The notes beneath the pieces were generated by a model. That model saw nothing but the letters and a program-made list of their open reading frames with translations. It searched no databases and was not told the DNA's origin. A program made the translations under genes and the position numbers. Shown piece after piece: positions 45,984 through 54,722 of a stretch of 64,000 nucleotides of DNA. This stretch comes from Corynebacterium minutissimum (GTDB lineage Bacteria; Actinomycetota; Actinomycetes; Mycobacteriales; Mycobacteriaceae), in the NCBI RefSeq assembly GCF_000988205.1, contig NZ_LAYQ01000008.1:62001-126000 (forward strand), given 5' to 3'. The stretch's first letter is position 1, and every line of letters starts with the position of its first letter.

Positions 45984-47825
45984 ATGGCCACCATGCGTCA
46001 ACTCGCACGCCGCGTCGCACTGACAACCGCCCAGAAGGGCCTTCAGGCTGCAATCTTTTCCCTGGAGCTCATCAGCGATCTCACACCCGGCATGCGCATG
46101 ACCGGCCGGCGGCGCCTGCCGCAAAATATGTGGCCCGGGATCTTCGGCGCGGAGGTAGCAACCTGGGCAGCCGTCTCCCCGTCGCTATTGCCACGCCCGT
46201 GGTGGGTCACCGCCGCCAACGTGGCCATCGGCCAAGGTGCGGGACACCTCGCCGCTACCACCGCGGCCTTCGCAGCGAAGCGCGGGCTCCGCCTCGCTGG
46301 GCGACGCCCCCAGGACCACGTGGGCCCCACCACCCGGCGCTACTCCTACTACCTGCTTGGGCTCGGAACATTCATCGCGGGCATACGCTCCCTGCGCAAC
46401 CAATCAGAACAAGCCCGCCTCGTTAGCAAGCTCAATGACCGCGGCCCCCAATCCGCAGCACTGGGCATGGTGGTGGGCACCGCGGGCTACGGCGCCCTGC
46501 TCATCGTCGGGGAGGCAGCGCAGATCGCCGTCACCCAGCTTTCCCGCCAGGTGCAGCGCTGGCTGCCCAGGTGGATAGCGTGGCCGCTAGCCGGCGGCGC
46601 GGTCGGCTTCGCTGCGGCCGTAGTCAGCGACCGCATGGTGTGGCGCCGGCTGCTCCGCAGGGCCTCCATCCAAGGTCTGGCCCTCAATAAATTGGTGTAC
46701 CCAGGCTCCGCGATGCCGTGGGAGCCGGAACGCTCGGGAAGCCCCTGGTCCCACGAGCCGTGGACGGCCGTCGGCTCCCAGGGCAGGGCCTTCCTCGACC
46801 GCGGCCCACGCGCCCAGGACATCAAAGAGGTCATGCACTTCGAACGCGCCCACGAGCCGATCCGTATTTACATCGGGCTCATCCGCGGCCGTGGTCCGCA
46901 CGCCGCCGCCCGCCACGCGGTGGCGGAGATGGATCGCACGGGCGCATTCCACCGCGACACCATCGTGCTGCAGATGCCCTCCGGCTCAGGCTGGATCAAC
47001 AATTATTCGGTCAGCGGCTATGAATTCCTCACGCGCGGAAATTGCGCCACCGTAGCCCTGCAATTTGACTACCTTCCCTCCATGTTTTCCTACCTGGTGG
47101 ACAAGAACCTCTCCCGTACCTTTGCGCGCGAGCTCATCGCCGCCGTTCATGCCCGCCTCGCACTCTTGCCCGAGGACAACCGCCCGAAGCTGTACTTAAG
47201 CGGCGAGTCCTTGGGCTGCTATGCCATCGTGGAAAACTACGAGACGCTCGAAGAACTGCTAGCCGCCTGCGATGGTGCGGTGTTCACTGGGCCGCCTCGG
47301 ATGACCAGCTTCATGCGGCGCCTGCACCGCGAACGCGGTTCCCTGGAACGCCTGCCGCTTATCGACGGCGGCCGGCACCTCCGCTTCGCCAGCGTTCCCG
47401 CCCACATGGAACACGATGCCTTCGGCGAACCCTATGGCCCCTGGGAGCGCCCGCGCGTGGCGGTGGGGCAGCACGCCTCCGATGCCATCGTGTGGTGGGA
47501 CAGCAAGCTCATCTATGCCCGCCCCAACTGGATCCACGAACCGACCCCGCAGACCTTGTACGCAGATACCTTTAAGAACCTGCGCTGGCACCCGTTCATC
47601 ACCTTCTGGCAGGTAGCACTGGACCAGATCAACTCGCTCAACGTGCCGGGCGGCCACGGCCACAACTACTTTGAGGAAACCTTTTGGTACTGGGATTCCG
47701 TCCTCGGATCCCAAACGCGCACCCAGCTCACTCCGGAGCTCGCTGAGCGCATGCGGGACTTTGTGGAGCGCGACCAGCTCAACAAACCTTCCGACTTCCG
47801 CACGCACGTGCGCAAGCAGCTCTAG
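45984..47825 (+). CDS. Membrane-anchored alpha/beta-hydrolase (Abhydrolase_9 family)
   Basis: 613 residues from the ATG at 45984 (MATMRQLARR); upstream ATG codons in frame lack a ribosome site. The N-terminal half carries four or five TM helices (for example YSYYLLGLGTFIAG, AALGMVVGTAGYGALLIV, RWIAWPLAGGAVGFAAAVV). The C-terminal half is an alpha/beta-hydrolase with the nucleophile elbow LSGESLGCYAIVE and late segments GQHASDAIVWWD and VPGGHGHNY carrying Asp and His. This two-part layout is the PF10081 family of actinobacteria. A wall-lipid esterase role is plausible but unproved. Confidence 0.83.
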   Translation: MATMRQLARRVALTTAQKGLQAAIFSLELISDLTPGMRMTGRRRLPQNMWPGIFGAEVATWAAVSPSLLPRPWWVTAANVAIGQGAGHLAATTAAFAAKRGLRLAGRRPQDHVGPTTRRYSYYLLGLGTFIAGIRSLRNQSEQARLVSKLNDRGPQSAALGMVVGTAGYGALLIVGEAAQIAVTQLSRQVQRWLPRWIAWPLAGGAVGFAAAVVSDRMVWRRLLRRASIQGLALNKLVYPGSAMPWEPERSGSPWSHEPWTAVGSQGRAFLDRGPRAQDIKEVMHFERAHEPIRIYIGLIRGRGPHAAARHAVAEMDRTGAFHRDTIVLQMPSGSGWINNYSVSGYEFLTRGNCATVALQFDYLPSMFSYLVDKNLSRTFARELIAAVHARLALLPEDNRPKLYLSGESLGCYAIVENYETLEELLAACDGAVFTGPPRMTSFMRRLHRERGSLERLPLIDGGRHLRFASVPAHMEHDAFGEPYGPWERPRVAVGQHASDAIVWWDSKLIYARPNWIHEPTPQTLYADTFKNLRWHPFITFWQVALDQINSLNVPGGHGHNYFEETFWYWDSVLGSQTRTQLTPELAERMRDFVERDQLNKPSDFRTHVRKQL

Positions 47826-47849
47826 CTGCGCGCCAGTGCGCTCACTGCG

Positions 47850-48500
47850 CTAGCCACACTTGACGCCGGTGCTGTGATGCGGGCAGTAACCGTTGGGCAC
47901 CTTGTGTAGGTACTGCTGGTGCTCATCCTCGGCCAGGTAATACTCCCCCGAGTCCGTCTCACCGAGGAGGGTGACCTCGGTGGTGGTGGCGCCGAAGCCG
48001 GCGTCGGCAAGCTTGCCCGCGTAGGAATCCACGAGCTGCTGGATCTCTTGGCGCTCCTCGCCGGCCTCTGGATAGAACGCCGAGCGGTACTGCGTACCGA
48101 CGTCATTGCCCTGTCGGAAGCCCTGGGTCGGATCGTGCGCCTCCAGAGCCTTGACCACTAGGTCGCGCAGGCTCACACGCTGTGGGTCGTAGGTAATCTG
48201 CACGGCCTCCGCGTGGTTGGTCAGCCCGCGGCAGACCTCGTAGTACGTCGGGTTAGGAGTGGTGCCACCCGCATAGCCCACGGACGTCGACTCCACACCC
48301 TCGGTTTCCCAGAACATCTTCTCCGCGCCCCAGAAACAGCCGATGGCAATGATGAGGGACTTCTGCCCTTCCTTCCACGGACCGGTGATAGGAGTCCCCA
48401 GGACCGCATGGGGCTGCGGGTTGTCCAAGACGGGCTCGGATCGCCCGGGAAGGGCGTCCTCCGCTGCCACCAGCTTGGGTTCTGGCTTGAAAAGAAACAT
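47850..48500 (-). CDS. msrA: Peptide methionine-S-sulfoxide reductase
   Basis: 216 residues. The catalytic motif AIGCFWGAEKMFWETEGV (Cys near residue 53) and the conserved GYAGGTTPNPTYYEVCRGLTNHAE and YDPQRVSLRDLV blocks are intact. C-terminal CPHHSTGVKCG holds resolving cysteines, so recycling is by a thiol donor. Repairs oxidised methionine. It lies next to sodA, divergently, forming an oxidative-stress pair. Confidence 0.95.
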   Translation of the reverse strand: MFLFKPEPKLVAAEDALPGRSEPVLDNPQPHAVLGTPITGPWKEGQKSLIIAIGCFWGAEKMFWETEGVESTSVGYAGGTTPNPTYYEVCRGLTNHAEAVQITYDPQRVSLRDLVVKALEAHDPTQGFRQGNDVGTQYRSAFYPEAGEERQEIQQLVDSYAGKLADAGFGATTTEVTLLGETDSGEYYLAEDEHQQYLHKVPNGYCPHHSTGVKCG

Positions 48501-48663
48501 GCAGGATTCTCCTTCGCGTAGTGTTGTCCTCCCCTTATACTCCGCTACGCCGCTTGCAATCCAGGTTTTCGTTCACGGCGGTTCCCATTAAAAAATTATT
48601 GTGGCCAAATCCTCATCCGCGCCCTACGATGGGGCCTCGTACCCCAAAGAAAGGATGACACAA

Positions 48664-49266
48664 ATGGCTGTTTACGAACTTCCTGAACTCGACTACGCAT
48701 ACGACGCTCTGGAGCCGCACATCTCCGCTGAGATCATGGAGCTGCACCACTCCAAGCACCACGCTGGCTACGTTGCTGGCGCTAACGCTGCGCTCGAGGC
48801 TCTGGAGGAGCAGCGCAACGGCGAGGCTAACGCTGACGCTATCCGCGCTCTGTCCAAGAACCTTGCCTTCAACCTGGGTGGCCACACCAACCACTCCATC
48901 TTCTGGAAGAACCTCTCGCCGAACGGTGGCGGCGAGCCGACCGGCGAGCTGGCTGAGGCTATTAACCGCGACTTCGGTTCCTTCGAGAAGTTCAAGGCTC
49001 ACTTCTCCGCTGTTGCGACCGGCCTGCAGGGCTCCGGTTGGGCAGTTCTGGGCTACGACCACGTTGCTGGTCGCCTGATTATTGAGCAGCTCACTGATCA
49101 GCAGGGCAACATCTCGGTGAACTTCACCCCGCTGCTGATGCTGGATATGTGGGAGCACGCCTTCTACCTCCAGTACAAGAACGTGAAGGCTGACTACGTC
49201 AAGGCTGTCTGGAACGTCTTCAACTGGGATGACGTTGCTGAGCGTTACGCTGCTGCTACCAAGTAA
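48664..49266 (+). CDS. sodA: Superoxide dismutase (Mn/Fe type)
   Basis: 200 residues from the ATG at 48664 ([13 protein letters not shown]); AAAGGATG precedes it. Metal ligands: His in [13 protein letters not shown], His in [11 protein letters not shown], Asp and His in [13 protein letters not shown]. Gln in [14 protein letters not shown] and GGxGEP-type context point to the Mn-type. Strong codon bias suggests high expression. Confidence 0.95.
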   Translation: MAVYELPELDYAYDALEPHISAEIMELHHSKHHAGYVAGANAALEALEEQRNGEANADAIRALSKNLAFNLGGHTNHSIFWKNLSPNGGGEPTGELAEAINRDFGSFEKFKAHFSAVATGLQGSGWAVLGYDHVAGRLIIEQLTDQQGNISVNFTPLLMLDMWEHAFYLQYKNVKADYVKAVWNVFNWDDVAERYAAATK

Positions 49267-49300
49267 GCACTCCGGCCTCTTTTAAGGCCATATAGCTTCG

Positions 49301-49340
49301 ACCGCGCTGGGTCCTCTTCAATGAGGCTCGGCGCGGTTTC
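49301..49340 (+). terminator. Terminator after sodA
   Basis: Imperfect stem with perfect ends ACCGCGC and GCGCGGT and an inner GGTCCTC/GAGGCTC region, followed by TTTCGCGTTTTC. Confidence 0.65.
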
Positions 49341-49702
49341 GCGTTTTCAACAAGCTGCAGGCCTTTGCACAGGACTCCTGCTCCCGGTGCGCGAGGCGAA
49401 ACTGCCCGAGTTGCCAAAGTTATGCGCCGCCATTGCCGATCCGAGGGGGATCTTCGTCATGTAGGGCAGTTGGCCTATCGGTCAAGGCAATCCGCAGCCC
49501 GTGAGTGGCGGTGAACTACACCCCTTCTACCCCACCCGCCCCAACTTTCCCTATCGAGATTTAGAAATTAAACCCACCTTCACGAAACAGCTATGGCATA
49601 ATTCACACCACCTGCACACAGGGATGCGTATTACAGGCTTGCCTTCTTGCTGAGGAGCCAACGCTGATGCGACATCTCAATTGACTCTCTTCAGGTGGTT
49701 TT
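49341..49702. other. Intergenic region upstream of cstA
   Basis: About 360 bases without a supported gene. The cstA-proximal 150 bases are A+T-rich and promoter-like (CATAATTCACACC near 49597). No CRP/GlxR-type TGTGA-N6-TCACA site was found. Confidence 0.5.
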
Positions 49703-51408
49703 GTGAACTCACTTCTTCTCGTCTTTATCGGACTCGCCATGATGGTGTCGGGCTACCTGCTGTACTCCCGCTTCCTTGCGTCGAAGGTGTATCAGCTCTC
49801 TGATAATTTTTCCACGCCCTCCCACACCATGGAGGACGGCGTCGACTACGTCCCTACTAACAAATACGTGCTGTGGGGCCATCACTTCACCTCGGTCGCG
49901 GGTGCTGCACCCATCATCGGCCCCGCCGTCGCCGTGATTTGGGGCTGGCTGCCGGCCTTCCTCTGGGTCACGCTGGGCACGGTCTTCTTTGCCGGAATGC
50001 ATGACCTGGGTGCGCTGTGGGCTTCCCAGCGCCACCGCGGACAGTCCATCGGCACGCTCTCTGGGCGCTATATCGGCGCCGCGGGCGCGCGCTCTTCCTC
50101 GTCGTGATTTTCCTGCTGCTGCTCATGGTCAACGCGGCCTTCGCCGTGGTCATCTCCAACCTGCTGATTTCCACGCCCACCGCCGTCATCCCCACCTGGG
50201 GCGCCATCCTCGTCGCCCTGCTCATCGGCCAGGCCATTTACCGCTTCCGTTGGAACCTGACCATCGTCTCCATCGTGGGCGTCGTTGCCCTTTACGCGCT
50301 GATGATCATCGGTGACCGCGTCCCGCTGGCCCTGCCGGAAACCGTCCTGGGTATCCCGGACCGCGGCGTGTGGATCATCCTGCTCTTTGTCTACGCCTTC
50401 ATCGCCTCCCTGCTGCCGGTGTGGGTCCTGTTGCAGCCGCGCGACTACATCAACGGCCTGCAGCTCTTCGTCGGCCTCATCATCCTCTACGGCTCCTTCC
50501 TTATCACCCGCCCCGAGGTTGTTGCACCGACCGTGTCGGATCACGTCCCTGACAACACACCAGGCATCTTCCCGCTGCTCTTCGTCACCATCGCCTGCGG
50601 CGCCGTCTCCGGCTTCCACGGCGTGGTGAGCTCCGGTACCTCTTCCAAGCAGCTGGATAAGGAAACCGACGCCCGCTTCGTCGGCTACTTCGGCGCCGTG
50701 GGCGAGGGCCTCCTCGCACTGGGCACCATCGTCGCCACCACATCCGGTTTCAAGACCGCCGCCGATTGGGAGGCCGTCTACAACGAGTGGAACGCCGGCG
50801 GCGTCGGCGCCTTCGTCCAGGGCGGCGGTGCCCTCATGAACGAAGGTTTGGGCATCCCCACCTCGCTCTCCGCCACCATCCTGGCCACCATGGCCGTGCT
50901 TTTTGCCGCGACGACGATGGACTCCGGTGTACGCCTGCAGCGCATGGTGGTCTCCGAGGCCGCCGAGCTCATGGGCATCAAGCTCAGCGGCCTGGTCGCC
51001 ACCATCATCGCCGTCGGCTGCGCTTTGGGCCTGACCTTCTCCACCGGTGTCGACGGCTCCGGCGGCATGCTCATCTGGCCGCTCTTCGGCACCACCAACC
51101 AGCTCATGGCGGGCCTGACACTGTCTATCATCGTGGTCATCCTCACCCAGCTGCGCCGCCCGACGTGGCCAGTGCTGCTCCCGTTGGTTTTCGTTACCGT
51201 CATGTCCCTGTGGGCAGCAGTGCTGCAGCTCAAGACGCTGTTCCAGGCCGAAAACTGGCTGCTGCTGGCTATCGATGGCGTCATTATCGTCGCCGCCATC
51301 TGGGTCATCGCCGAAGCCATCGCCGCCATTTCCCGCGCCCGCAAGGCCCCGCAGGTGGTGTGGAAGGACGAAGACATCGAGCCGCCCCTGCCGATCAATG
51401 CTCGATAA
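49703..51408 (+). pseudogene. cstA: CstA-family (pyruvate/peptide) transporter, frame broken once
   Basis: Integral membrane protein of the CstA/BtsT family. It starts at a GTG (49703) with KYVLWGHHFTSVAGAAPIIGPAVAVIWGWLPA, the GHHFxxIAGxxPIxGP signature, and HDLGALWASQRHRGQSIG. Near 50080-50092 the frame shifts: SGRYIGA should be followed by R-x-RALFLVVIFLLLLMVNAAFAVV, present one frame over and running to 51408. One missing C (GGCGCCGCG for GGCGCCCGCG) repairs it, giving ~568 residues, shorter than E. coli CstA (701). CstA transports pyruvate in E. coli and Corynebacterium relatives. It overlaps the next gene by 11 bases. Confidence 0.88.
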
Positions 51409-51655
51409 ACTGAAGGCCTTTGGGCGCGGTCTAGACGAGTTCTACTCCGCGCCCTATCGGCGTTCCTTCGCTAAGGCGCAGCAGGAGGAAGACGACCTCT
51501 TCATGCTGCTTATCCTCTCGGAGGCTCTCGGCCTGCCGAATCCGGCCAGCTACTACACCCTGGAGTTGCTGCCGCTGATGTACGAAGATTTCCACGCCTG
51601 GCACACGCGCATGGGCATGGAGCGCTCACCTTTGAACGGAATCTCATGTTGCTAG
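51398..51655 (+). CDS. Small cory-CC-star type protein ending in Cys-Cys
   Basis: 85 residues: MLDKLKAFGRGLDEFYSAPYRR, a helical middle (DDLFMLLILSEALGLPNP), a Tyr-rich end and the C-terminus GISCC followed directly by the stop codon. A protein with this C-terminal Cys-Cys is, to my memory, the corynebacterial cory-CC-star family. Function unknown; the pair could bind metal or carry a lipid. It overlaps cstA by 11 bases and the ArsA-like gene by 10, so all three are translationally coupled. Confidence 0.8.
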   Translation: MLDKLKAFGRGLDEFYSAPYRRSFAKAQQEEDDLFMLLILSEALGLPNPASYYTLELLPLMYEDFHAWHTRMGMERSPLNGISCC

Positions 51656-52620
51656 CCCCCGTCATGTTCTTCGGCGGCAAGGGCGGAGTGGGTAAGACCA
51701 CGCTGGCCACCGCCACCGCGCTGCGCCTGTCCCAGGAAGGCAAGCGCGTGCTGCTGGTATCTACCGACCCGGCGCACAACCTGGGGCACATCTTTGGCAC
51801 CGCGCTTTCCGACGTCCCCACTACCGTCCGCCCCCACTTAAGCGTCATCGAGATCGACCCGGCGCGGGCGACGGAAGAGCACCTGGAGGGCGTCGCCAAG
51901 CAAATGCGTCGTTTCATGCCAGAACGCCTCCACCGCGAGGTGGACCGCCACCTGGACCTGGCCCGGCACTCGCCCGGCACGCACGAGGCGGCGATGCTGG
52001 AGCGCATTGCGCAGCTCATCGAAGAGCAGCAGGATGGTGGAGGGTTTGAGCACATCATCTTCGATACCGCCCCCTCCGGGCACACCGCCCGACTCATGGC
52101 GCTGCCGGAAATCATGGCCGCGTATACCGATGGACTGCTCGCGCGGCGCGAGAAATCCGACAAGTTCGGCGCGGTGGTGCGCGGCATGACCTCAGCGGAG
52201 AAGGCCGTTTCCGCCAGCTCGCAGGACCCGGTGGACCGCCGCAACCAGGAGATACGGTCCACGCTGCTCAAGCGCCGCCGCCGCTTCGAGCGTTTGCGCA
52301 CCGTGCTTTCCGACGAAACCACCACGTCCTTCTTCCTCGTCCTCACCGCCGATCGCACCCCGGTGCTGGAAACCGCCGAGTTCTTCGCGGACCTGAGTTC
52401 CCATGGCGTGCACTGCGGTGGGCTGCTGGTCAACCGCCGCACTCCGGAAAGCACGGAAGAGTTTCTTCAGCAGCGCCGCGCCTCGGAGGATGCGGCCCTC
52501 GCGCTGCTCGCGGAGAAGCTGCCGGGCCAGCCGGTGCACACCTTGCCCTGGCTGCCGCATGAGGTATCCACCCCCGAAGCGCTCGCTGCTCTGGCCGCCG
52601 AGCTCCCCTTCGGCAGCTAG
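51646..52620 (+). CDS. ArsA/GET3-like ATPase
   Basis: 324 residues. P-loop FFGGKGGVGKTTLATATAL (residues 8-26), the switch STDPAHNLGHIFG, and FDTAPSGHTARLMALPEIMAAY typical of the ArsA/GET3 family. Only one ATPase domain, as in GET3 and bacterial single-domain forms; the Cys ligands of true arsenite pumps are not present in the expected places, and there is no arsB or arsR nearby. Its link to CstA and the CC-terminal small protein suggests assembly or stability of that membrane transporter. The last 4 bases overlap the convergent LysR gene. Confidence 0.87.
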   Translation: MLLAPVMFFGGKGGVGKTTLATATALRLSQEGKRVLLVSTDPAHNLGHIFGTALSDVPTTVRPHLSVIEIDPARATEEHLEGVAKQMRRFMPERLHREVDRHLDLARHSPGTHEAAMLERIAQLIEEQQDGGGFEHIIFDTAPSGHTARLMALPEIMAAYTDGLLARREKSDKFGAVVRGMTSAEKAVSASSQDPVDRRNQEIRSTLLKRRRRFERLRTVLSDETTTSFFLVLTADRTPVLETAEFFADLSSHGVHCGGLLVNRRTPESTEEFLQQRRASEDAALALLAEKLPGQPVHTLPWLPHEVSTPEALAALAAELPFGS

Positions 52621-53489
52621 TCGGCGGTGCGTGTCACGACGAAATCCTTGAAGTGCTCGACCGGCGGGGCATCATCGCCCTCCCGCCACACCAGCCCCAG
52701 CTCACGGTAGGCCGCGGGCTGCAGCGGGATGGGGTTGCGGGCTTTGAGGTACGGGTCATCGAGCGGCAGCAGCGCCGATCCCAGGCCAGCAGCCACGAGG
52801 CCGGCCACGGTGGTCAGCTCCATGGATTCGAAGATGAGGCGCGGGGTGAATCCGGCTTCGCTCGCCAGGGAATCCAGCAGCATACGCGTTCCGTAGCCGG
52901 GCAGCATGCCGATGAAGGGCTCCTCCCGAAAATCTTCCATGCGCACGCTGTCTTGTCCTGCCGCCCAATGCCCTTCCGGAACTGCGAGCCCGAGGCGCTG
53001 CAATTTAAGCTGGTGCCAGCCCACGGCCCCCGGGGTGGTGGGGCGGGGGCCAACGAGCGCGAGATCTGACTCCCCGGCCGCTACTCTCTCCACGAGCTCG
53101 CGCGCCGCGCCCTGGTGCAGGCGGATGTCCACGTGAGGGTGTTCGGCACGATAGGCCTTGAGCAGTTCCGGGACCATCCACGTGCCGAGGGAATGCATGA
53201 AATCAAGGCGCACAGTCCCGCGCTCCGGATCCATCAGCCGGGCCACGGCATCACGCGCGGCGGTCTCCGCCATGAGCATCCGGCGCGCTTGCTCGACGAA
53301 TGCCCGACCGCGGGCATTCAGCCTTAAGCGTCGGCCGCTGCGCTCAAAAAGACTGGCCCCCACCGCCGACTCGATGCGCTGAACGCGGCGGGTCAGCGCG
53401 GATTGGGAGAGCCCGAGGGCGTCGGCAGCCGCGCCGACGAGGCCATGATCGGCCACGGCGACGACGCCGCGCACATCCTCCAGATTCAT
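52617..53489 (-). CDS. LysR-type transcriptional regulator
   Basis: 290 residues from the ATG at 53489 (MNLEDVRGVVAV). Winged helix-turn-helix at 16-60 (GLVGAAADALGLSQSALTRRVQRIESAVGASLFERSGRRLRL), then a type-2 periplasmic-binding effector domain. It is divergent from the MFS gene, the classic arrangement for a LysR regulator controlling its neighbour's exporter. Confidence 0.92.
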   Translation of the reverse strand: MNLEDVRGVVAVADHGLVGAAADALGLSQSALTRRVQRIESAVGASLFERSGRRLRLNARGRAFVEQARRMLMAETAARDAVARLMDPERGTVRLDFMHSLGTWMVPELLKAYRAEHPHVDIRLHQGAARELVERVAAGESDLALVGPRPTTPGAVGWHQLKLQRLGLAVPEGHWAAGQDSVRMEDFREEPFIGMLPGYGTRMLLDSLASEAGFTPRLIFESMELTTVAGLVAAGLGSALLPLDDPYLKARNPIPLQPAAYRELGLVWREGDDAPPVEHFKDFVVTRTAD

Positions 53490-53505
53490 GCACACCTCGC
53501 ATGTT

Positions 53506-53535
53506 TTATGTAACTTTTAGACATTTTACACATAA
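53506..53535. promoter_or_regulatory. Near-palindrome in the lysR-MFS intergenic region
   Basis: TTATGTAA and TTACACATAA form inverted half-sites in a 70-base A+T-rich gap between divergent genes, near the spacing of LysR-type operators. No experimental consensus is available. Confidence 0.4.
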
Positions 53536-53559
53536 CCCGCGCTAGGCCATGCTAGATGC

Positions 53560-54711
53560 ATGACCAGAACGCGGCGCGCCACCATTGCCATGCTCTTCGT
53601 GGGCTTGGCAATTTTTTCTTGCCTCTACCCCACCCAAGCCATGCTGCCCACCCTGGTGGAGGACATGGGCATGTCCCCCACGGAAGCCGCCATGACCATC
53701 TCCGCGGCCACAGGCGCGCTGGCTATCTGCGTGATCCCCGTGTCCATCATCTCCGAGCGCATCGGCCGCGGAAAACTGCTGCTCGTCTCTACCATCGCGG
53801 CCACGCTCATCGGCATGCTCGTGCCGCTGGCGCCCAATCCGGAGATACTTATCGCCACCCGCGCGCTCCAGGGCGCCGTCATCGCCGGCGCACCCGCCAC
53901 CGCCATGGCCTGGATCTCGGAGGAGCTGGAAAGCTCCTACGTCGCCCGTGCCATGGGGTTGTACATCGCCGGCACCACCATCGGTGGGCTCACCGGCCGC
54001 CTCATTCCCACCGGGCTGCTCGAGCTCACGTCCTGGCGCTGGGCGCTGGCGGGCTCTAGCCTGGTCACGCTGATTTTGGCTATCATCGCGGCGATCTTGC
54101 TGCCCTACCAACAGAACTTCACCCCGAAAGCGATTCACTTCCGCTCGGAGCTGCGCGCCATCTTCCGCCATGCCCGGGATACCCGCCTGATTCCCTTGTT
54201 CATCGTGGCCTTCGTGGCGATGGGAACCTTCGTGTCCCTCTATAACTTCTTGGCTTTTCGGCTCATCGACCACTTCCACCTCGCGCCCGGTTTGGCCGGC
54301 TTGGTCTTCCTCTTCTACCTCACCGGCACGTGGTCTTCGGCGCGGGCGGGCCGGTTGGTCACGCAGGTCGGCCACGCCAACACCTTGCTGCTGTCCTGCC
54401 TGCTTTTTGCCGTGGGCATCGCGCTCTGTATGGGGGCACTGATCCCCACCCTTCTCGGCATCGTGCTCTTCACCATCGGCTTCTTCGCAGCGCACTCCAC
54501 GGCCTCGGGGTGGGTGGGGCATATCGCCACTCACGACCGCGCTGAGGCCTCCAGCCTCTATGTCTTCTTCTACTACCTGGGCAGTTCCCTCCTGGGCGCG
54601 CTAGCGGGCGTGCTCTTTGATTTCCTGTCGTGGACCGGCTTCATCGCCGTCTACGCCGCCCTCGCCGCGGGCATCGCGGTGTTGAGTTGGGTTGTGAGAA
54701 AAACCGGATAA
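53560..54711 (+). CDS. MFS transporter (YnfM/drug-efflux type)
   Basis: 383 residues, 12 TM helices. MFS signature around ISERIGRGKLLLVS (loop 2-3) and ATRALQGAVIAGAPATAMAWI; the second half holds FRLIDHFHLAPGLAGLVFLFYLTGTWSSARAGRLV. Topology and length suit an efflux pump of the YnfM/DHA1 kind. Probably controlled by the divergent LysR regulator. Confidence 0.9.
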   Translation: MTRTRRATIAMLFVGLAIFSCLYPTQAMLPTLVEDMGMSPTEAAMTISAATGALAICVIPVSIISERIGRGKLLLVSTIAATLIGMLVPLAPNPEILIATRALQGAVIAGAPATAMAWISEELESSYVARAMGLYIAGTTIGGLTGRLIPTGLLELTSWRWALAGSSLVTLILAIIAAILLPYQQNFTPKAIHFRSELRAIFRHARDTRLIPLFIVAFVAMGTFVSLYNFLAFRLIDHFHLAPGLAGLVFLFYLTGTWSSARAGRLVTQVGHANTLLLSCLLFAVGIALCMGALIPTLLGIVLFTIGFFAAHSTASGWVGHIATHDRAEASSLYVFFYYLGSSLLGALAGVLFDFLSWTGFIAVYAALAAGIAVLSWVVRKTG

Positions 54712-54722
54712 ACTCGTGTTTT

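Noticed and set aside
51646..52620. Arsenic resistance pump ATPase
   Set aside because: Only one ATPase domain, no arsB/arsR/arsC nearby, and coupling to cstA; GET3-like is the safer reading.
53542..54534. 330-codon minus-strand frame opposite the MFS gene
   Set aside because: Highly charged, no domain; the plus-strand frame is a clear 12-helix transporter behind a LysR intergenic region.
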